Of a stretch of 64,000 bases of DNA, positions 54,303 to 63,337 are shown in pieces. Where the stretch lies: positions 1,240,001 through 1,304,000 of the forward strand of contig NZ_CP104143.1 in assembly GCF_025200715.1 (NCBI RefSeq), in the 5' to 3' direction. The notes under the pieces are model-generated. The model did no database searches. It had not been told where the DNA came from and saw nothing but the letters and a program-made list of their open reading frames with translations. Made by a program: the position numbers and the translations under genes. Numbering within the stretch: the first letter of the stretch is position 1; each line of letters opens with the position of its first letter. Source of the DNA: Rhizobium sullae (GTDB taxonomy: Bacteria > Pseudomonadota > Alphaproteobacteria > Rhizobiales > Rhizobiaceae).

Positions 54303-55358
54303 ATGCGTGAACATGCGAACAGTGCGGAGCCCGAAATCCGCATCCTCGCCATCGATAATGACGAGACGTTTGCAATGCGGATGCAAGAGAATCTTGCCCG
54401 CCATGGTTTCGAGGTGGAATGGGCGCGAGACGGTGCCACCGCGTTGAGGCGTATCGCTGAAGGCAATATCGATGCGGTCGTGCTAGACCATGTCCTGAGA
54501 GCGGAAAGCGGACTCGATATTCTGCCGCAATTGATCGCCTTGCCGGATCACCCCCCGGTGATCTATGCGACCGTTTCCGGCGATAACGGCATTGCCGTCG
54601 CTGCGTTGAAGGCCGGCGCAGGCGGCCATGTTCTCAAAAGCAACTCCCCCGACTTTTTCGATCTGCTGGCGGCGACGCTGGAGCAAGCGCTGGATCGCGC
54701 GCGTTTCCGGCGCGAGACGGCTGATGCGCAGGAGGTGATCCGCCAGCAGCGGGACCGCGCCGAGATGTTGCTCGCCGAGGTCAATCACCGTATCGCGAAC
54801 AGTCTCGGCCTTGTCGGTGCGCTGATCCGCATGCAGTCGTCGATGACAACGGACCGGGTGGCGATCGACGCGCTGTATGAAACGCAGATGCGCATCAATG
54901 CCATAGCGAGCGTTCACCGGCGCCTTTACACCAACCGCCAGATCGGCACGGTTCAAGTCGACGAATATCTCGAGAACCTTCTGAACGAGCTCGAGGCTTC
55001 CATCCGCGACGACAAGCGGCCGCACCGCGTCGTGCTGGCCGCACAGCCCGTCAATCTGCCGACGGATAAGGTGGTCACGCTCGGCCTCATCGTCAGCGAA
55101 CTTGTCACCAACGCCTTCAAATACGCCTATAGCGAAGGCGTGCAGGGCGAGGTCAGGGTCATCGTCGAACAGGTGGGCGATCAGTTTCGTCTCGCCGTGG
55201 AGGACGACGGTGCCGGCTTCGACCATTCCGGCCCCGCGAAGGGGACCGGCCTCGGCACGAAGATATTGACCGCGATGGCGGCCAGCCTCAAAGCGGAGCT
55301 GACCTATGACCCGGCGCATCACGGCACGCGGGCCATACTGGTCTTTTCCGTCGACTGA
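54303..55358 (+). CDS. Receiver-HisKA_2 hybrid sensor kinase
   Basis: A 351-residue cytosolic protein in unusual order: an N-terminal receiver (ILAIDNDETFAMRMQENL, phospho-acceptor Asp62 in VVLDHVL, then conserved Lys in HVLKSN), a linker helix, then a HisKA_2-type kinase. Its phospho-accepting His162 lies in LLAEVNHRIANSLGLVGALI, followed by an ATPase domain (LIVSELVTNAFKYAY, VEDDGAGFD, GTGLGTKIL). No transmembrane or sensory domain is present, so input probably comes by phosphorylation of the receiver. ATG 54303 has GGAGG upstream; a longer start at 54219 is possible. Confidence 0.92.
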   Translation: MREHANSAEPEIRILAIDNDETFAMRMQENLARHGFEVEWARDGATALRRIAEGNIDAVVLDHVLRAESGLDILPQLIALPDHPPVIYATVSGDNGIAVAALKAGAGGHVLKSNSPDFFDLLAATLEQALDRARFRRETADAQEVIRQQRDRAEMLLAEVNHRIANSLGLVGALIRMQSSMTTDRVAIDALYETQMRINAIASVHRRLYTNRQIGTVQVDEYLENLLNELEASIRDDKRPHRVVLAAQPVNLPTDKVVTLGLIVSELVTNAFKYAYSEGVQGEVRVIVEQVGDQFRLAVEDDGAGFDHSGPAKGTGLGTKILTAMAASLKAELTYDPAHHGTRAILVFSVD

Positions 55359-55378
55359 TCGGCGCAGGGGAGGAAGCG

Positions 55379-55930
55379 GTGGCCAAGATATGCACGCCTG
55401 AGGAGGTGTATTCCTTCTGGTTTGAGGAATGCAGCCGTGAGCAGTGGTTCGAGACGTCGCTGTCACTCGATGAGGAAATTCGGGACCGTTTCCGGGATAC
55501 GCACCTGGCGCTGGCGGGCGGCGTGATCGGCGCCTGGCATGCAAGCCCTGAGAACCGGCTCGCCGCGGTCGTTGTGCTCGATCAGTTTCCGCGGAATATC
55601 TACCGGAATACGCCGCTTGCGTTTGCGACGGACGGATTGGCGCTTCGCGAGGCGAAATTGGCGATCGATGCCGGTGCCGACTTGCTCGTTGGCGAGGAAT
55701 GCCGGACGTTCTTCTACCTGCCTTTCGAGCATGCCGAGGATATGGCGGAGCAGGAGCGGTCGGTGATGCTATTTCAGGCGCTCGGCGATGCAGAGTATCT
55801 CGATTATGCCATCCACCATCGCGACGTGATCGCTGCCTATGGCCGGTTTCCGCACCGCAACGCCATCATCGGAAGAGACTCGACCGTCGATGAACTGGAA
55901 TATCTCGCCCGGCCCGACGCCGGTTTCTGA
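55379..55930 (+). CDS. DUF924-family protein
   Basis: 183 residues. TPEEVYSFWFEECSREQWFE, LDQFPRNIYRNTPLAFATD and FFYLPFEHAEDMAEQERSVM are the DUF924 signature blocks, forming a TPR-like helical fold. No catalytic role is known for the family. GTG 55379 has GGGGAGGAA directly upstream. It follows the kinase by 20 bases on the same strand and may be co-transcribed. Confidence 0.92.
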   Translation: MAKICTPEEVYSFWFEECSREQWFETSLSLDEEIRDRFRDTHLALAGGVIGAWHASPENRLAAVVVLDQFPRNIYRNTPLAFATDGLALREAKLAIDAGADLLVGEECRTFFYLPFEHAEDMAEQERSVMLFQALGDAEYLDYAIHHRDVIAAYGRFPHRNAIIGRDSTVDELEYLARPDAGF

Positions 55931-56018
55931 GCGGCGAAAGCAACTTCCGCCTTTCTGTCGCCTTTCTTTGCGATAAGAAGCAGGCCTCATTGATGAAGCG
56001 AATCCTTGCGGGGACATT

Positions 56019-58538
56019 TTGCGGCTGACAATCATTCTGCTCCGGACGTTTCTTTACCTGATGCTTGCGGTATCGGCTGCCAGCCTGCATGGCGGCTTTG
56101 CCGCTGCGCAGGAGCAACCGCAGGCGCAGGCGCCGGCTCCCCTTGCGGATTCGGGGCTCGATCAAGCGGTCAAGGATATCGAAAAGGCCAAGGCGAAACT
56201 CACATCGCTTCAAGACAGCGTAAAGCAGAGCGCCGACAACGACGACGCCCTCGTTGGCCTTTCCACGCAGGTGGATGAACTGGGACGCCACATACTCGCG
56301 ACCTCCGTCAAACTCCGACCCCGTTTCGACCAGATCAAGCACCGTCTCACCGAGCTCGGCGACCCGCCGAAGGAAGGGCAACCGCCGGAAGCGCAGATCG
56401 TCACCGACGAGCGAAACGCGCTGACGGCCGAACGTGCGCAGGTCAATGCCGTCACCGGCGATGCGGAAAACCTCTCGGTGGCCGTCAACCAGCTGATGAA
56501 CGAAGTTGCCGAGACCCGCCGGCGGCTTTTTGCTGAAACTTTGCTGAGGCGCACCGAGGTTTCGGTATCCGTGTTCGACGATGCGGCCACCGCCTTTGTC
56601 GCGGAGGTTGGCGAGTTCCGGGAGGCGCTGTCGAGCTGGCTGAGTTTCGTATGGAAGTTCAAGCGGTTCCCGATGTTCGCCGCGATCTTCATGTCGCTCG
56701 CGACAGGCCTGGTCATGCTTTCAGGTGGCTACCGGATGTTCGGCCGCTACCTGACGCGGGACGATGGCATCGAGAATCCCTCCTATATCAGCCGGCTCTC
56801 GATCGCCTTCTGGTCGACGCTGATCCGCACCTTTGCGCTTGCCGCAGTGCTGGTGACATCATATATTTTCCTCAACAGTTTCAATGTGCTGAGGCCGGAC
56901 ATCGCGCCGGTCATCGGCGCGCTTTTCGCGGCAATCGGACTTATCTATTTCGTCGGGCGCTTCAGCAATGCCGTCTTTGCTCCGGGCGAGCCGCAATGGC
57001 GTCTCGTACGTCTTTCGAACCGCGGCGCGCAATCGATTGGCGCATGCCTGCTGGCGATGGCGATCGTCAATGCGCTCGACTATCTGTTCGGCAGCATCAG
57101 CGAAGCGATGGGCTCGCCACTGGTTCTGACTGTCGTCAGAAGCTTTATTGCGGCGCTGATCATCGGCCTCATCCTGATTGCGGCCTCCTTTGGTCGTCCA
57201 ATGCTGGCACGCGACGGCGATCCCGATGCACCGGGCCGCCACTGGCCGCGCGGCATGGCCATCATCCTGCGCCTTCTCGGCATCGGCCTCATCGTCACGG
57301 CACTGACCGGCTATGTCGGTCTTGCACGCTTCGTCGCCACGCAGCTCATCATCACCGGCGCGATCGTCGTGACGACCTATATCGGACTACTCTCGGGCAA
57401 GGCGATTTCCAAGCAGGAGAGTTTCGGCGACACCTTCATCGGTCGCTTCCTAAGGAACCGCTTCGACATGGGGCCGGTGGCGATCGACCAGGTCGGTCTC
57501 GCAGTGGGCCTTGCGATCTATGCCGTCGCGCTCTTGACCGGCATTCCGCTGATCCTGCTGCTCTGGGGCTTCCATATCCAGGATCTTCAGCTGATCGCCT
57601 ACCGTCTTTTTACGGAGGTCCGCCTCGGCGGCATCAACATTTCGCTGCTCGGCATCTTTACCGGTATCCTGCTTTTCGCTGGCGGCTATTTCCTGACCCG
57701 CTGGGTTCAGCGTTGGCTCGACACCAACGTCATGGCGCGAAGCCATGTCGACCTGGGCGTGCGCAATTCCGTGAAGACCGGCATCGGCTATCTGGGTGTT
57801 GCCGTCGCAGCGATCTTCGGCGTCTCGGCGGCAGGCATCGATCTTTCGAACCTTGCGCTTGTCGCTTCGGCGCTTTCGGTCGGTATCGGTTTTGGCCTGC
57901 AGAACATCGTCTCGAACTTCGTGTCGGGTCTGATCCTGCTCGTGGAACGGCCCTTCAAGGTCGGCGACCACGTGGTATCGGGAACGGCTGAAGGCATCGT
58001 GACACGTATCTCTGTGCGTGCGACGGAGATAGAGACTTTCCGCAAGCAGTCGATCATCGTGCCGAACTCCGAACTCATCAATGCTGCCGTTGGCAACTGG
58101 ACGCATCGCAACAAGGTCGGCCGTTCGGAGATCCCGGTTTCCGTCAGCTACGACGCCGATCCGCAGAAGGTCATGGATATCCTGCTGGAACTGGTCAACG
58201 AGGCGCCGTTCGTGCTGCGCAATCCGGAGCCGCATGTCGAGTTCCTGCGTTTCGGCGTCTATTCGCTGGATTTCGAACTGCGCTTCATGCTGGCGGACAT
58301 GGGCGAGGGCATGAAGGTGCGTAACAACCTGCGTGTCGCCATCCTCAAGCGCTTCAAGGAGGAAGGAATCGAAATCCCATTGCCGCAGAGCGATGTCATT
58401 TTTCACCGCGACGACGTCGTTGCTCCGGCGCCAGAACCTTCCGCGATAACAGTAGACGAACAGCCTGATGACGATACCGACGACGGAGCGGTGCGCCATT
58501 TGCGCGGCAAGACGGCCGATGGCAATCGCAAACTCTAA
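56019..58538 (+). CDS. MscS-family mechanosensitive channel with DUF3772
   Basis: 839 residues. Signal peptide (TTG start; cleavage near Ala30), a periplasmic DUF3772 coiled-coil region (about 40-190, KAKAKLTSLQDSVKQSADND), then about eleven membrane helices. The last is the MscS pore helix GVSAAGIDLSNLALVASALS with GIGFGLQNIVSNFVSGLIL, and the beta domain follows with PFKVGDHVVSGTAEG and IIVPNSELINAAVGNW. A large MscK-like channel releasing solutes under hypo-osmotic shock at the inner membrane. TTG 56019 is preceded by GGGGA; no in-frame ATG gives a signal peptide. Confidence 0.93.
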   Translation: MRLTIILLRTFLYLMLAVSAASLHGGFAAAQEQPQAQAPAPLADSGLDQAVKDIEKAKAKLTSLQDSVKQSADNDDALVGLSTQVDELGRHILATSVKLRPRFDQIKHRLTELGDPPKEGQPPEAQIVTDERNALTAERAQVNAVTGDAENLSVAVNQLMNEVAETRRRLFAETLLRRTEVSVSVFDDAATAFVAEVGEFREALSSWLSFVWKFKRFPMFAAIFMSLATGLVMLSGGYRMFGRYLTRDDGIENPSYISRLSIAFWSTLIRTFALAAVLVTSYIFLNSFNVLRPDIAPVIGALFAAIGLIYFVGRFSNAVFAPGEPQWRLVRLSNRGAQSIGACLLAMAIVNALDYLFGSISEAMGSPLVLTVVRSFIAALIIGLILIAASFGRPMLARDGDPDAPGRHWPRGMAIILRLLGIGLIVTALTGYVGLARFVATQLIITGAIVVTTYIGLLSGKAISKQESFGDTFIGRFLRNRFDMGPVAIDQVGLAVGLAIYAVALLTGIPLILLLWGFHIQDLQLIAYRLFTEVRLGGINISLLGIFTGILLFAGGYFLTRWVQRWLDTNVMARSHVDLGVRNSVKTGIGYLGVAVAAIFGVSAAGIDLSNLALVASALSVGIGFGLQNIVSNFVSGLILLVERPFKVGDHVVSGTAEGIVTRISVRATEIETFRKQSIIVPNSELINAAVGNWTHRNKVGRSEIPVSVSYDADPQKVMDILLELVNEAPFVLRNPEPHVEFLRFGVYSLDFELRFMLADMGEGMKVRNNLRVAILKRFKEEGIEIPLPQSDVIFHRDDVVAPAPEPSAITVDEQPDDDTDDGAVRHLRGKTADGNRKL

Positions 58539-58660
58539 GGATTTTATTCAGGGATCGTTCAGAGGCTTTCGCTTATAACGCCTGGGCAATCGGGATTTCG
58601 CTGCTGGGGGCAGCAGCGCCGAGACGCTCCAGGGGAGGGCGCATCGCTGCGCCGCACTGA

Positions 58661-58924
58661 ATGGCAAGATTTGCCACGGTTCTGTTTCTTTCGCTTTTCG
58701 CCGCCGGGGGCGCATATGCGGCGACAATCACCAACACCGATCCCGCACCAGTCATCGTTATCGTCACCGAAGGCGGCAAACGCGTCGAAGTCGTCGTCGA
58801 TGCTGGTGTGTCGGAGACGCTTTGCGCCACAGGCTGCTTCATGACGACGCCGGACGGCGACCGCATCGGCCTTGGCGGCGGCGAGACCATCGAGATCGTC
58901 AAAGGCTCGGCGGTCTTCAAGTAG
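58661..58924 (+). CDS. Small secreted protein, function unknown
   Basis: 87 residues, signal peptide MARFATVLFLSLFAAGGAYA (20 residues). The mature part is beta-rich (DPAPVIVIVTEGGKRVEVVV, then SETLCATGCFMTTPDG) with two Cys in CATGC, able to form a disulphide loop. No family recognised. Probably periplasmic; the next gene is the double-receiver regulator on the same strand. Confidence 0.65.
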   Translation: MARFATVLFLSLFAAGGAYAATITNTDPAPVIVIVTEGGKRVEVVVDAGVSETLCATGCFMTTPDGDRIGLGGGETIEIVKGSAVFK

Positions 58925-59091
58925 GCACACGCCGCACAGCACTTCGCGCATAGTCTCTTAAGCATAAATCGACGAATCGCAGCCCGCCTCGCGGACTGAC
59001 TTGGTTTCACGCTATGTCGATTAATACTTACTCAAATCAATTCATGTATCGGTTTCGACCGGGGACAGAATTTTCCACTAAAAGGTTTGCT

Positions 59092-59922
59092 ATGTCATTT
59101 TTAGGCATTTCGGGAATGCAGTATTCCGGAGAGATGTTTGCTCGTGCGCGTATTATTCTCGCGGAAGATTCCAATGTCTTTACGTCGATGATCAGCAAGC
59201 GGTTAAAAGAGCTTTTCGATATCGACGTCGAGATCTGCCGCAATTTCGATGACCTGCAGCTCGCCTACGACAAGTCTTCCGAGCCGATCATGCTGGCGAT
59301 ATCGAACATCAATCTGCCCGGCGCTGAAAAGGGCGAGGCGCTGGAATATCTGGTCGATCTCAGCATTCCGACCATCGTCTTCACTGGCACCTTCCATGAG
59401 GGCCTGCGCGACGAACTGATGTCGAAGGATATCGTCGACTACATCCTCAAGGATAACATCTTCGCAGTCGATCTGCTCGCGGAAGCGATCTGCCGCTTCC
59501 TCACCAATAAGCGCCATCACGTGCTGATCGTCGACGACAGCGCCACGGCGCGCGCGCTGCTCTCCAGCCGCCTGAAGCGCTATAACTTCCGCGTCAGCGT
59601 TGCCGAGAGCGGCGCCAAGGCGCTCGAGATCCTGAGGGCCAATCGCGACATCGGCCTGATGGTCACCGATTACAATATGCCCGATATCGACGGCTTCGAG
59701 CTGACGCGGCGCATCCGGGCCAATATCGGCTCGCATCAGCTGCGCATCATCGGCGTTTCGTCCTCGTCCAATCGGCTGCTTTCGGCGCGCTTCCTCAAGG
59801 CGGGCGGCAACGATTTCATGCTGCGTCCGTTCATAGACGAGGAGTTCTACTGCCGCGTCAACCAGAACCTCGACACGCTTCTCCAGATCCAGACGATGAA
59901 GAGGGAGCGGGCCGTTGCCTGA
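59092..59922 (+). CDS. Double-receiver response regulator without output domain
   Basis: About 276 residues, two receiver domains in a row and nothing after them. Receiver 2 (HVLIVDDSATARALLSSRLK, LMVTDYNMPDIDGFELT) has all catalytic residues. Receiver 1 has the acidic pocket (ILAEDSN), Thr (FTGT) and Lys (ILKDN) but Asn72 at the phospho-acceptor position (AISNINLPG), so it should not be phosphorylated. ATG 59092 has AAAGG at good spacing. It is closely related along its length to the next gene. Confidence 0.9.
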   Translation: MSFLGISGMQYSGEMFARARIILAEDSNVFTSMISKRLKELFDIDVEICRNFDDLQLAYDKSSEPIMLAISNINLPGAEKGEALEYLVDLSIPTIVFTGTFHEGLRDELMSKDIVDYILKDNIFAVDLLAEAICRFLTNKRHHVLIVDDSATARALLSSRLKRYNFRVSVAESGAKALEILRANRDIGLMVTDYNMPDIDGFELTRRIRANIGSHQLRIIGVSSSSNRLLSARFLKAGGNDFMLRPFIDEEFYCRVNQNLDTLLQIQTMKRERAVA

Positions 59923-60128
59923 TTCGGAGGTCGAACACGGCGAAAGGAGAGCTCCCGGATGATCCAGGGCGCCTTGGCAGTTGTTACGACATTTCGAATT
60001 TTTACAATTGCAGGTTACTGCGCGACCGTTCTGCACCTTCAACCTTCACGGACTCTCGACTATCGTCGGCACCGCTGCAAGGAAGGCCGACTCGGGTCAT
60101 CCGTGCACTGGAGAGGGTAGGCGGCTGC

Positions 60129-61460
60129 ATGGCGTTTCAGGCGGATTTCAATCGGGATGGCTCAGGTCCGCGCTTCGGCGGCCAGAAAATACTTCTGATT
60201 GAAGATTCGCGGATGTTTTCCGCAGTGCTCTGCCACCGGTTCCAGACCGAACTCGGTCTCAACGTCAAATCATGTTCTTCGCTGAAGGCACTGCAGGACG
60301 CGCTGGCGCAAGATGATCAGGGCTACACCATGGCGGTCGTCGACCTGAATTTGCCGGATTCGCCCTATGGCGAGGCGCTCGACTGCACGATCGAGCACAA
60401 CATCCCCGCGATCGTCTTCACCGCGACCTTCGATATCGCGACGCGCAACCGGATACTGGAGCGCAACGTCATCGATTATGTCCTGAAGGACAATGAATTC
60501 GCGCTCGACAATCTGGTCGCGACCGTTCGGCGGGCGATACTGAATCGCAAGATGCGCGTCCTCGTCGCCGATGACGTTCCGTCCGCGCGCCAGGTGCTCG
60601 TCGATCTGCTGAAGGCGCAGCAATATATGGTCGTCGAGGCGACGTCGGGGCTGGAGGCGCTTGCGGCGCTTGAGGCCTACGGCGATATCGAGCTCGTGGT
60701 GACGGACCACCATATGCCGGATATGACTGGCTATGAGTTAACGCGCCGCATCCGCCATCGCTTCGGTTCCGACCGGATGCGGGTCATCGGTATCTCGTCT
60801 TCCAATGACCGTTTGCTGTCTGCGAGCTTCCTGAAGGCCGGGGCCAGCGATTTCGTCTACAGGCCGTTCGTGGCCGAGGAGCTTCAGTGCCGCATTGCCA
60901 ACAATGTCGAGACGCTGACGCAGATGAAGCAGCTGCGGGCGGCAGCGGCGTGCGACTACCTGACGGGTCTCCACAACCGCCGCTATTTCTACGATTACGG
61001 GCCTAAGGTCGTGAACGAGTGCCTGAGGCAGAAATCGCTGAGTTCGGTCGCCATCCTCGATATCGATCATTTCAAGCGGCTAAACGACACCTATGGCCAC
61101 GAGATCGGCGACGAGGTGCTGAAGGCGGTTGCCAATCGGCTTGCCGTCATCTTCGAGGGCAGCGACAACCTGCTCTCACGCCTCGGTGGCGAGGAGTTCG
61201 CCATCCTTTTCCCGATGATGGATTCCGCTGCGGCAACGAAGCTCTGCGACGAAGTCCGCTCGGATATTTCACGGCTGAAGGTGGCTGCCGACGATGAGGA
61301 ACTGTCGGTCACCATCTCGATCGGCGTTGCTGAAATCTCGGGATACGAGACCTTCGAAAATTATCTCAACGCCGCAGACCAGTTTCTCTATATGGCCAAG
61401 CACAAGGGCCGCAATCAGGTCTATTCCGACGCCAGGATGACGGAAGAAGCGGCGCAGTAA
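60129..61460 (+). CDS. Double-receiver GGDEF diguanylate cyclase (PleD-like)
   Basis: 443 residues: receiver 1 (ILLIEDSRMFSAVLCHRF, intact Asp in VVDLNLPDS), receiver 2 (VLVADDVPSARQVLVDLLKA, VVTDHHMPDMTGYEL) and a GGDEF domain with ILDIDHFKRLNDTYGHEIGD and GGEEF at 353-357. The usual RxxD inhibitory site before GGEEF reads EGSD, so product feedback inhibition is probably lost. It makes cyclic di-GMP when phosphorylated, by analogy with PleD. It follows its non-enzymatic paralogue by 206 bases. Confidence 0.94.
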   Translation: MAFQADFNRDGSGPRFGGQKILLIEDSRMFSAVLCHRFQTELGLNVKSCSSLKALQDALAQDDQGYTMAVVDLNLPDSPYGEALDCTIEHNIPAIVFTATFDIATRNRILERNVIDYVLKDNEFALDNLVATVRRAILNRKMRVLVADDVPSARQVLVDLLKAQQYMVVEATSGLEALAALEAYGDIELVVTDHHMPDMTGYELTRRIRHRFGSDRMRVIGISSSNDRLLSASFLKAGASDFVYRPFVAEELQCRIANNVETLTQMKQLRAAAACDYLTGLHNRRYFYDYGPKVVNECLRQKSLSSVAILDIDHFKRLNDTYGHEIGDEVLKAVANRLAVIFEGSDNLLSRLGGEEFAILFPMMDSAAATKLCDEVRSDISRLKVAADDEELSVTISIGVAEISGYETFENYLNAADQFLYMAKHKGRNQVYSDARMTEEAAQ

Positions 61461-61476
61461 AACGCCGCCATCTTCG

Positions 61477-62496
61477 TTACGCTGCGATCGCCTGGCGGGC
61501 CGTTGCCATGGTCAGCTTGCGCTCTGCGCGCTCCTGCTGCGGCGAACGGTTGTAGAGTTCGCGATAACACTTCGAGAAATGCGACGCGGAGACGAAGCCG
61601 CAAGCGACCGCGACTTCGACGACCGGCATCGAAGACTGCACCAGCAGGTGGCGGGCGCGGTCAAGCCTGATCTCCAGATAGTAGCGGGCAGGGGACCGGC
61701 CCATTTCCTGACGAAAAAGCCGCTCGATCTGGCGGCGGGACAGGCCGGCGCCGTCGGCGATCTCAAGCAGCGACAGAGGTTCGGCGAGATTGCCTTCCAT
61801 CAGTTCGATGATCGACAGGACCTTGGCGTTCTGGACGCCGAGGCGGGCGCGCAGCGGTAGGCGCTGACGGTCGTGCGGGCTGCGGACGCGATCTGTCAGG
61901 TGCTGCTCGCAAACCCGGTTGACGAGCGCCTCGCCGAAATCCTGTCCGATCAGGTTCAGCATCATGTCGAGCGAAGCGGTGCCGCCGGCGCAGGTGTAGA
62001 GATTGCTGTCCACTTCGTAGAGGTCGGCATAGACCTCCGCCTGCGGGAAGGCTTCGGAAAAGCCCGGCAGGTTTTCCCAGTGGATCGCGCAGCGCTTGCC
62101 GTTCAGGAGCCCTGCCTGAGCAAGCACATGCGCGCCCGTACAGAGGCTTCCGACGGCAACGCCGCGGTTGTAGGATTCGCGAAGCCAGGCATTGACGGAC
62201 TTGTTGTTGAAATCCTCGACATCAATGCCCGAACAGACGAGCACCATGCTTGGCCGGTTCTCGCCGCTGAGATGCCGGCGCTCTTCAGCGAGGGAGGAAT
62301 TCGCCTCGACGCCGATGCCGCAGGAGGAATAAACTTTGTTGCCGTCGACCGAGGTCAGCCGCCAAGTGTAAGCCGCGTAGCCGAGCATGCGGTTTGCGAT
62401 GCGCAGCGTGTCGATCGCCGCCGAAAAGGGCAGCATGGTGAACTGGGGAACCATGAAGAACACGAGAGAACGCTTCTTGGTCAGCATCTTGTTCAT
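61477..62496 (-). CDS. GlxA-type AraC regulator (DJ-1/PfpI + HTH)
   Basis: 339 residues. N-terminal DJ-1/PfpI-like domain (VFFMVPQFTMLPFSAAIDTL, then GVAVGSLCTGAHVLAQAGLL) and C-terminal AraC double helix-turn-helix (LSLLEIADGAGLSRRQIERL, ACGFVSASHFSKCYRELYNR). The group includes regulators of carnitine, betaine and arginine catabolism (GbdR, CdhR, ArgR of Pseudomonas). It is convergent with the GGDEF gene (16 bases between stops) and no catabolic operon is adjacent. Confidence 0.93.
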   Translation of the reverse strand: MNKMLTKKRSLVFFMVPQFTMLPFSAAIDTLRIANRMLGYAAYTWRLTSVDGNKVYSSCGIGVEANSSLAEERRHLSGENRPSMVLVCSGIDVEDFNNKSVNAWLRESYNRGVAVGSLCTGAHVLAQAGLLNGKRCAIHWENLPGFSEAFPQAEVYADLYEVDSNLYTCAGGTASLDMMLNLIGQDFGEALVNRVCEQHLTDRVRSPHDRQRLPLRARLGVQNAKVLSIIELMEGNLAEPLSLLEIADGAGLSRRQIERLFRQEMGRSPARYYLEIRLDRARHLLVQSSMPVVEVAVACGFVSASHFSKCYRELYNRSPQQERAERKLTMATARQAIAA

Positions 62497-62731
62497 GAGA
62501 AAAATCCATGCTCGAGGGCGATTGCCTATTCGTTGCGTGGAATGCGCCGTTCCGATGTCTCAAAAGCGACATTCGCATGGAAAAATGCGGCCGTGAAGAG
62601 CTATTTTGCGACATTGACGAATTAGACCATTGTCAAATGACGAAGCCAGCCTGCAAAAGTTGCGCCACCGGCTTATTTGCGAAATATATGCGTCTGAAAT
62701 TCAAGATTAAATTTTTGTAGGCTGAAACGAT

Positions 62732-62766
62732 GAAGGCGGCGCCGCCGGTGGGCTGGGCGCCGCCTT
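62732..62766 (-). terminator. Strong hairpin between GlxA and DUF1127-like genes
   Basis: GAAGGCGGCGCC (62732-62743) pairs perfectly with GGCGCCGCCTTC (62755-62766). It lies 26 bases past the stop of the minus-strand gene at 62792 and can end its transcript. The T-run on that strand is weak. Confidence 0.7.
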
Positions 62767-62791
62767 CAAGCGGGGAGGTATGTCGCATTCA

Positions 62792-62989
62792 TTACATTAC
62801 CTTGCGTTCATCCGCGTCGTCTGCAGACGGCCAGCCAATATCTTTGCGGATGTCGAAAGGCATGGATTCGATTTCCCGCGCGTTCTGCCACTGGTGCCAG
62901 GAATGTACGAGCCTGCGGGCAACGCTTGCTACATCAAAATGTGCGTCGGAGGATGAACTCTTGCCATCCCGGTAACCGATCGTAGTCAT
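62792..62989 (-). CDS. DUF1127-like small protein
   Basis: 65 residues. The C-terminal RKDIGW (in MPFDIRKDIGWPSADD) and the preceding ARRLVHSWHQWQNAREIESM helix resemble DUF1127-type proteins, which in alphaproteobacteria influence carbon and phosphate metabolism or RNA turnover. The match is weak in the N-terminal half. ATG 62989 has AGGAAAC; a GTG at 63007 is the alternative. Confidence 0.65.
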   Translation of the reverse strand: MTTIGYRDGKSSSSDAHFDVASVARRLVHSWHQWQNAREIESMPFDIRKDIGWPSADDADERKVM

Positions 62990-63337
62990 CGCCGTTTCCT
63001 TTCTCACGCGGTTTGCGCTTGGTGCTTAATATGCTCCTTGGTCATTCATCAAACAAACGAATAGATTTTATGGATACGATCAGATTTATTGAACGTCTTT
63101 AGGACGGTTAGCATGTCGCTTCGGCAGTGATGAACCACTTGTCGCAGACTGAAAAACGTGACGCAGAGGCCAAACGATACTGATGCAACCCAGTGAAATA
63201 TTGACGCAGGTGAGTCGGTTCTTTTGGGCAGGCCACAATAAAACAACCGTCCAAGTTCCGCGTCGGGTCAGGGCTACCGCAAGGCCTAGTTTGAGAATAC
63301 GACGAACAGATCGTTGGCTAACATGAAAAATCCTGAC
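62990..63337. other. Intergenic region left of the IS element
   Basis: About 350 bases without a supported gene. The left part is AT-rich (about 63030-63100) and probably holds the promoter of the small DUF1127-like gene. The minus-strand frame 63086-63367 crosses the IS boundary and is not coherent coding. Confidence 0.4.

Noticed and set aside
56651..57991. A 446-codon plus-strand frame inside the MscS gene
   Set aside because: It lies out of frame within a well-supported channel gene and is Arg/Pro/His-rich without motifs.
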